Source: Streptosporangium sp040640155 (lineage in GTDB: Bacteria > Actinomycetota > Actinomycetes > Streptosporangiales > Streptosporangiaceae). From it: a DNA stretch of 64,000 nt. How positions within the stretch are numbered: the first letter of the stretch is position 1; each line of letters begins with the position of its first letter. Under the pieces are notes generated by a model, which did no database searches, had not been told where the DNA came from, and was given only the letters and a program-made list of their open reading frames with translations. The translations under genes were made by a program, and so were the position numbers. This document shows positions 61,106 through 64,000 of the stretch, piece after piece. Location: positions 62,001 to 126,000 of the forward strand of contig NZ_JBFABE010000004.1 in assembly GCF_040640155.1 (NCBI RefSeq), given 5' to 3'.

Positions 61106-61396
61106 ATGCGCCGTTACGAAGTGATGGTCATTCTTGACCCCTCGCTCGATGAGCGTACGGTCGCCCCTTCCCTCGACCAGTTCCTCACGGTCGTCCGCAA
61201 CGACGGCGGCACCGTGGAGAAGGTCGACGTGTGGGGTCGCCGCAGGCTCTCCTACGACATCGCGAAGAAGCCCGAGGGCATCTACGCCGTCATCGACCTG
61301 AGCGCCGAGCCGGCCACCGTCAAGGAGCTCGACCGTCAGATGAACCTCAACGAGGGCATCCTGCGGACCAAGGTCCTGCGCCCGGACGTGCACTAA
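61106..61396 (+). CDS. rpsF: 30S ribosomal protein S6
   Basis: A 96-residue S6 with 'MRRYEVMVILDPSLDE' and 'WGRRRLSYDIAKKPEG'. First of the rpsF-ssb-rpsR-rplI operon. GAGGAGG lies 12 bases upstream. Confidence 0.97.
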   Translation: MRRYEVMVILDPSLDERTVAPSLDQFLTVVRNDGGTVEKVDVWGRRRLSYDIAKKPEGIYAVIDLSAEPATVKELDRQMNLNEGILRTKVLRPDVH

Positions 61397-61472
61397 ACCC
61401 CGGCTTTTGTCGGGCGGCAGTCGTACTCTGAGCCGATAACCAGCGAAGGCCGCAGGAAGGGCAGCTCCAGCC

Positions 61473-62057
61473 ATGGCAGCAGGCGACACCACGATCACCA
61501 TCGTCGGCAACCTCGTCGACGATCCCGAGCTGCGCTTCACCCCGACGGGGCAAGCGGTGGCCCGGTTCCGCATCGCATCCACTCCGAGGTTCCTCGACAA
61601 GACGACCAACGAGTGGAAGGACGGCGAAGGGCTGTTCCTGACCTGCAACGTGTGGCGGCAGGCGGCGGAGAACGTCGCCGAGAGCCTCCAGCGCGGCATG
61701 CGGGTCATCGTCCAGGGACGGCTGCGCCAGAGGTCTTACGAGACCAAGGAAGGCGAGAAGCGCACCGTCTACGAGGTCGAGGTCGACGAGGTCGGCCCCT
61801 CCCTGAGGAACGCGACCGCCAAGGTCAACAAGACCGCCCGTCAGGGCGGTGGCGGTGGCGGCGGTTTCGGCGGCGGCCCGGCCAACGACCCGTGGGCCTC
61901 CGCGGCGCCCGCCGCACCGCAAGGTGGCGGCGGCGGTTTCTCCGGCGGCGGTGGCAACAACTACGGGGGCGGCGGTCAGCAGGGCGGCCAGCAGGGCGGC
62001 CAGCAGGGTGGCGGCGGCTTCGGCGGCGGCGACTTCAGCGACGAACCGCCCTTCTAG
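61473..62057 (+). CDS. ssb: Single-stranded DNA-binding protein
   Basis: A 194-residue SSB: OB fold (1-115, 'ITIVGNLVDDPELRFTPTG'), Gly/Gln-rich linker (about 125-185) and acidic tip DFSDEPPF that binds partner proteins. TACTCT at 61424 may be an internal promoter. Normal for actinobacteria. Confidence 0.97.
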   Translation: MAAGDTTITIVGNLVDDPELRFTPTGQAVARFRIASTPRFLDKTTNEWKDGEGLFLTCNVWRQAAENVAESLQRGMRVIVQGRLRQRSYETKEGEKRTVYEVEVDEVGPSLRNATAKVNKTARQGGGGGGGFGGGPANDPWASAAPAAPQGGGGGFSGGGGNNYGGGGQQGGQQGGQQGGGGFGGGDFSDEPPF

Positions 62058-62157
62058 CCACGACTCGCGCGGGCGGCCACGATCGCGCCCCGCACCCCAG
62101 TCCCTATCCGCAGCGACCATTCCCGCCTGACGGCGGGGCTCTGAAAGGAGCACCACG

Positions 62158-62394
62158 ATGGCCAAGCCGGCACTGCGCAAGCCCAAGAAGAAGGTTTGCC
62201 TGTTCTGCCACGACAAGATCTCCTACGTCGACTACAAGGACACGGGGCTGCTTCGGAAGTTCATCTCCGACCGCGGCAAGATCCGTGCCCGCCGGGTGAC
62301 GGGCAACTGCACCCAGCACCAGCGTGACGTGGCGACCGCTATCAAGAACGCTCGTGAGATGGCGCTCCTGCCGTACATGAGCACCGCGCGTTAA
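62158..62394 (+). CDS. rpsR: 30S ribosomal protein S18
   Basis: A 78-residue S18. Cys pair in 'VCLFCHDK' and further Cys/His in 'GNCTQHQRD' mark a zinc-binding (C+) form, often paired with zinc-free paralogues expressed under zinc shortage. GAAAGGAG precedes ATG. Confidence 0.97.
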   Translation: MAKPALRKPKKKVCLFCHDKISYVDYKDTGLLRKFISDRGKIRARRVTGNCTQHQRDVATAIKNAREMALLPYMSTAR

Positions 62395-62407
62395 GGAGGT
62401 CGGACAG

Positions 62408-62854
62408 ATGAAGCTCATTCTCACCAGTGAGGTCACCGGCCTCGGCACGCCCGGCGACATCGTCGAGGTCAAGAGCGGCTACGGCCGCAACTACCTGCTC
62501 CCCCGTGGCTTCGCGATCCTGTGGACGCGCGGCGGCGAGAAGCAGATCGCCTCGATCAAGAAGGCTCGTGACGCCCGCGAGATCCGCGACCTCGGCACCG
62601 CCAAGGAGGTCGCGGGCCAGCTCCAGGCCCTCAAGGTGCAGCTGAAGACGAAGGCCGGCGAGTCCGGCCGCCTCTTCGGCTCCATCACCACGGGCGACGT
62701 CGCCGAGGCCGTCAAGGCCGCCGGCGGCCCCCTGCTCGACCGCCGTCGCATCGAGATCGCCTCCGCGATCAAGAGCCTCGGCACCCACCGGGTCAGCGTC
62801 AAGCTGCATCCGGAGGTCTCCGCCTCCCTCGACATCGAGGTCGTCGCGGCCTGA
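62408..62854 (+). CDS. rplI: 50S ribosomal protein L9
   Basis: A 148-residue L9: N-terminal 'GLGTPGDIVEVKSGYGRNYL', long connecting helix, C-terminal domain. AAGGAGGT precedes ATG, 13 bases after rpsR. Last gene of the operon. Confidence 0.97.
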   Translation: MKLILTSEVTGLGTPGDIVEVKSGYGRNYLLPRGFAILWTRGGEKQIASIKKARDAREIRDLGTAKEVAGQLQALKVQLKTKAGESGRLFGSITTGDVAEAVKAAGGPLLDRRRIEIASAIKSLGTHRVSVKLHPEVSASLDIEVVAA

Positions 62855-62866
62855 CCCGTTCCACCG

Positions 62867-62904
62867 GCGCGGGCCCCTCTCCCTGACGGGAGGGGGGCCC
62901 GCGC
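62867..62904 (+). terminator. Terminator after rplI
   Basis: A 17-pair stem (one G-T) with a 4-base loop, 13 bases after the rplI stop, followed by GCGTTT. Confidence 0.75.
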
Positions 62905-62998
62905 GCGTTTCCGGACCCGCACCGGGGATCTCCCCGCCGGATCACACATCGGGGTTCCGGCCGGCGGGGAGGCGCCGGACGACCGCTCGGGCCCGGCC

Positions 62999-63125
62999 GT
63001 CCCGCCTTGAGCGCGAAGGCTCGCCCGCTTCCGCCCGGCCGTCCCGCCCTGAGCGCGAAGGCTCGCCCGCTTCCGCCCGGCCGTCCCGCCCTGAGCGCGA
63101 ACGGCCCGCCCGCTTCCGCCGGGCC
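62999..63125. repeat. 42-base tandem repeat, three copies
   Basis: Unit starting GTCCCGCC(T/C)TGAGCGCGAAG; copies at 62999-63040 and 63041-63082 differ by one base, the third (63083-63125) is degenerate. A looser fourth partial copy follows. 42 bases equals 14 codons, but I find no supported gene across it. The rest of 62905-63295 is GC-rich spacer. Confidence 0.85.
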
Positions 63126-63295
63126 GGTCGGGCCCGGCGGCTCGGCCCTCAGCGCGAACGGCCCGGCGAACCCGCCGCGGGCGGCGTAGGCGCCCCCGAA
63201 CGCCGACTGCGGGGCGCCCGGCGGGACCCCGTCGCTCCAGGTCATCGGGGATACGTACAATTCGTGGGTCGCTGCTTCATCCTGGAGGTCTTGTC

Positions 63296-64000
63296 ATGGT
63301 CCGTCCTTCGACGCTGTTCGCCCTCGGCGCCCTGGCGGTGGCCGCCGTGGGCTGTGCCCCGGCCTCGGAGACGACCCAGGCGAGCCCCTCGGCCCCGGGC
63401 GCCGCCGGGACGGCCTCCTCCGGTGCCGACCCCTGCGCCAAGGAGAGCCTGCCGCTGAAGACCCCCGGCAAGCTGACCATCGGCACCGACAAGCCCGCCT
63501 ACGAGCCCTGGTTCGCCGACGACGACCCGTCCAACGGCAAGGGATTCGAGAGCGCGGTGGCCTACGCCGTGGCGGACCGGCTGGGCTTCGCCAACGGTGA
63601 CGTCACCTGGGCCACGGTGAAGTTCGACTCCGCGTTCGCCCCCGGAGCCAAGCAGTTCGACTTCGACCTCAACCAGGTCTCGGTGACCCCCGACCGGGCC
63701 AAGGTCGTCGACTTCAGCAAGGGCTACTACACGGTCAAGCAGGCCGTGGTCGCGCTGGAGGCCTCAAAGGTCGCCTCCGCCACGGATCTGGCGAGCCTGA
63801 AGGACGCCAAGATCGGCGTCCAGGTCGGCACCACCTCGCTGCAGGCGGTCAAGGACGTCATCCGGCCCTCGGCCGAGCCCAACGTCTACAACGAGCAGAT
63901 CGACGCCGTCAACGCGCTGAAGAACAAGCAGGTCGACGCCGTGGTGGTGGACCTGCCCACCGCCTTCTACGTGACCGCGGCCCAGGTCGACAACTCCAGG
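63296..64000 (+). CDS. ABC-transporter substrate-binding lipoprotein, 3'-truncated by the window
   Basis: The first 235 residues of a family-3-type solute-binding protein, probably for amino acids. The signal peptide ends in a lipobox (LAVAAVGC, Cys20). 'LTIGTDKPAYEPWFADDDP' begins the ligand domain, 'QFDFDLNQVSVTPDRAKVVDFS' and 'KIGVQVGTTSLQAV' are typical of the family. GGAGG precedes ATG 63296. A permease and ATPase would be expected just beyond the edge. Confidence 0.88.
   Translation, partial: MVRPSTLFALGALAVAAVGCAPASETTQASPSAPGAAGTASSGADPCAKESLPLKTPGKLTIGTDKPAYEPWFADDDPSNGKGFESAVAYAVADRLGFANGDVTWATVKFDSAFAPGAKQFDFDLNQVSVTPDRAKVVDFSKGYYTVKQAVVALEASKVASATDLASLKDAKIGVQVGTTSLQAVKDVIRPSAEPNVYNEQIDAVNALKNKQVDAVVVDLPTAFYVTAAQVDNSR

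Noticed and set aside
62799..63260. 153-codon minus-strand frame across the 42-base repeats
   Set aside because: It runs through the rplI terminator into rplI antisense and has no ribosome site; the repeat is better read as noncoding.
1..64000. CRISPR arrays, insertion sequences, integrases, rRNA genes
   Set aside because: I looked for regularly spaced repeats, transposase or integrase motifs and rRNA segments and saw none.

Overview
The window is chromosomal DNA from a high-GC actinomycete, centred on the replication origin. Gene content and order (dnaA-dnaN, gnd, recF, dciA, gyrB, gyrA on one side; rpmH, rnpA, yidD, yidC, jag, rsmG, parA, parB on the other; then trxB, sigM, murJ, cca, ino1, a class A PBP and rpsF-ssb-rpsR-rplI) match the conserved origin region of Streptomyces and its relatives. 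Details such as a 3-keto-5-aminohexanoate cleavage-type gene between dnaN and gnd make me favour Streptosporangiaceae or a near relative. That placement is inference; no rRNA is present to confirm it.

Layout. 1-8110 is accessory. A leftward three-gene operon (GT-B-like transferase, a shortened PfkB-like protein, a full PfkB kinase) diverges from a large SARP/NB-ARC/TPR regulator. That regulator is followed by an AT-rich control region and a 35-codon membrane/secreted peptide gene with its own terminator. An aminoglycoside nucleotidyltransferase-like gene and gene remnants fill the rest up to the 3' end of a tRNA-Ile(GAT) gene. 8348-21765 is the leftward replication block: tRNA-Ile, DUF3566 protein, gyrA, gyrB, dciA, recF, gnd, BKACE, dnaN, oriC, dnaA. 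22309-28529 is the rightward rpmH to parB block with four parS sites. 28530-32633 holds threonine aldolase, a ddl-like ligase and an aminotransferase on the minus strand. 32835-43108 holds a GNAT gene, trxB, anti-sigma/ECF sigma, pseudokinase, murJ, DUF6049-like protein and a YbaK-type deacylase. 43229-47865 is cca, bioA, an MFS gene and idi. 47977-51577 is a second accessory cassette (HAD hydrolase, XRE/TPR regulator, small unknown proteins), partly of much lower GC. 51756-62854 returns to the conserved block. The right edge cuts an ABC-transporter binding lipoprotein.

How the genes work together. DnaA boxes lie between dnaN and dnaA (oriC), upstream of dnaA, and also inside dnaA in the codons of its linker domain. 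ParA/ParB and parS give origin segregation. Gyrase, RecF, DciA, DnaN and SSB serve the fork. YidC/YidD/RnpA/L34/Jag form the usual membrane-insertion and RNA-processing cluster. MurJ, the pseudokinase, the PBP, Ddl and two membrane glycosyltransferases belong to envelope synthesis.

The most unusual items are the SARP/TPR regulator with its adjacent 35-aa exported-type peptide, a layout like peptide pheromone systems; the paired full and half PfkB proteins; GyrA with Pro91 and Ala94 in its quinolone pocket; the DnaA-box array inside the dnaA coding sequence; and a bioA gene whose only plausible start is CTG, overlapping the cca stop.
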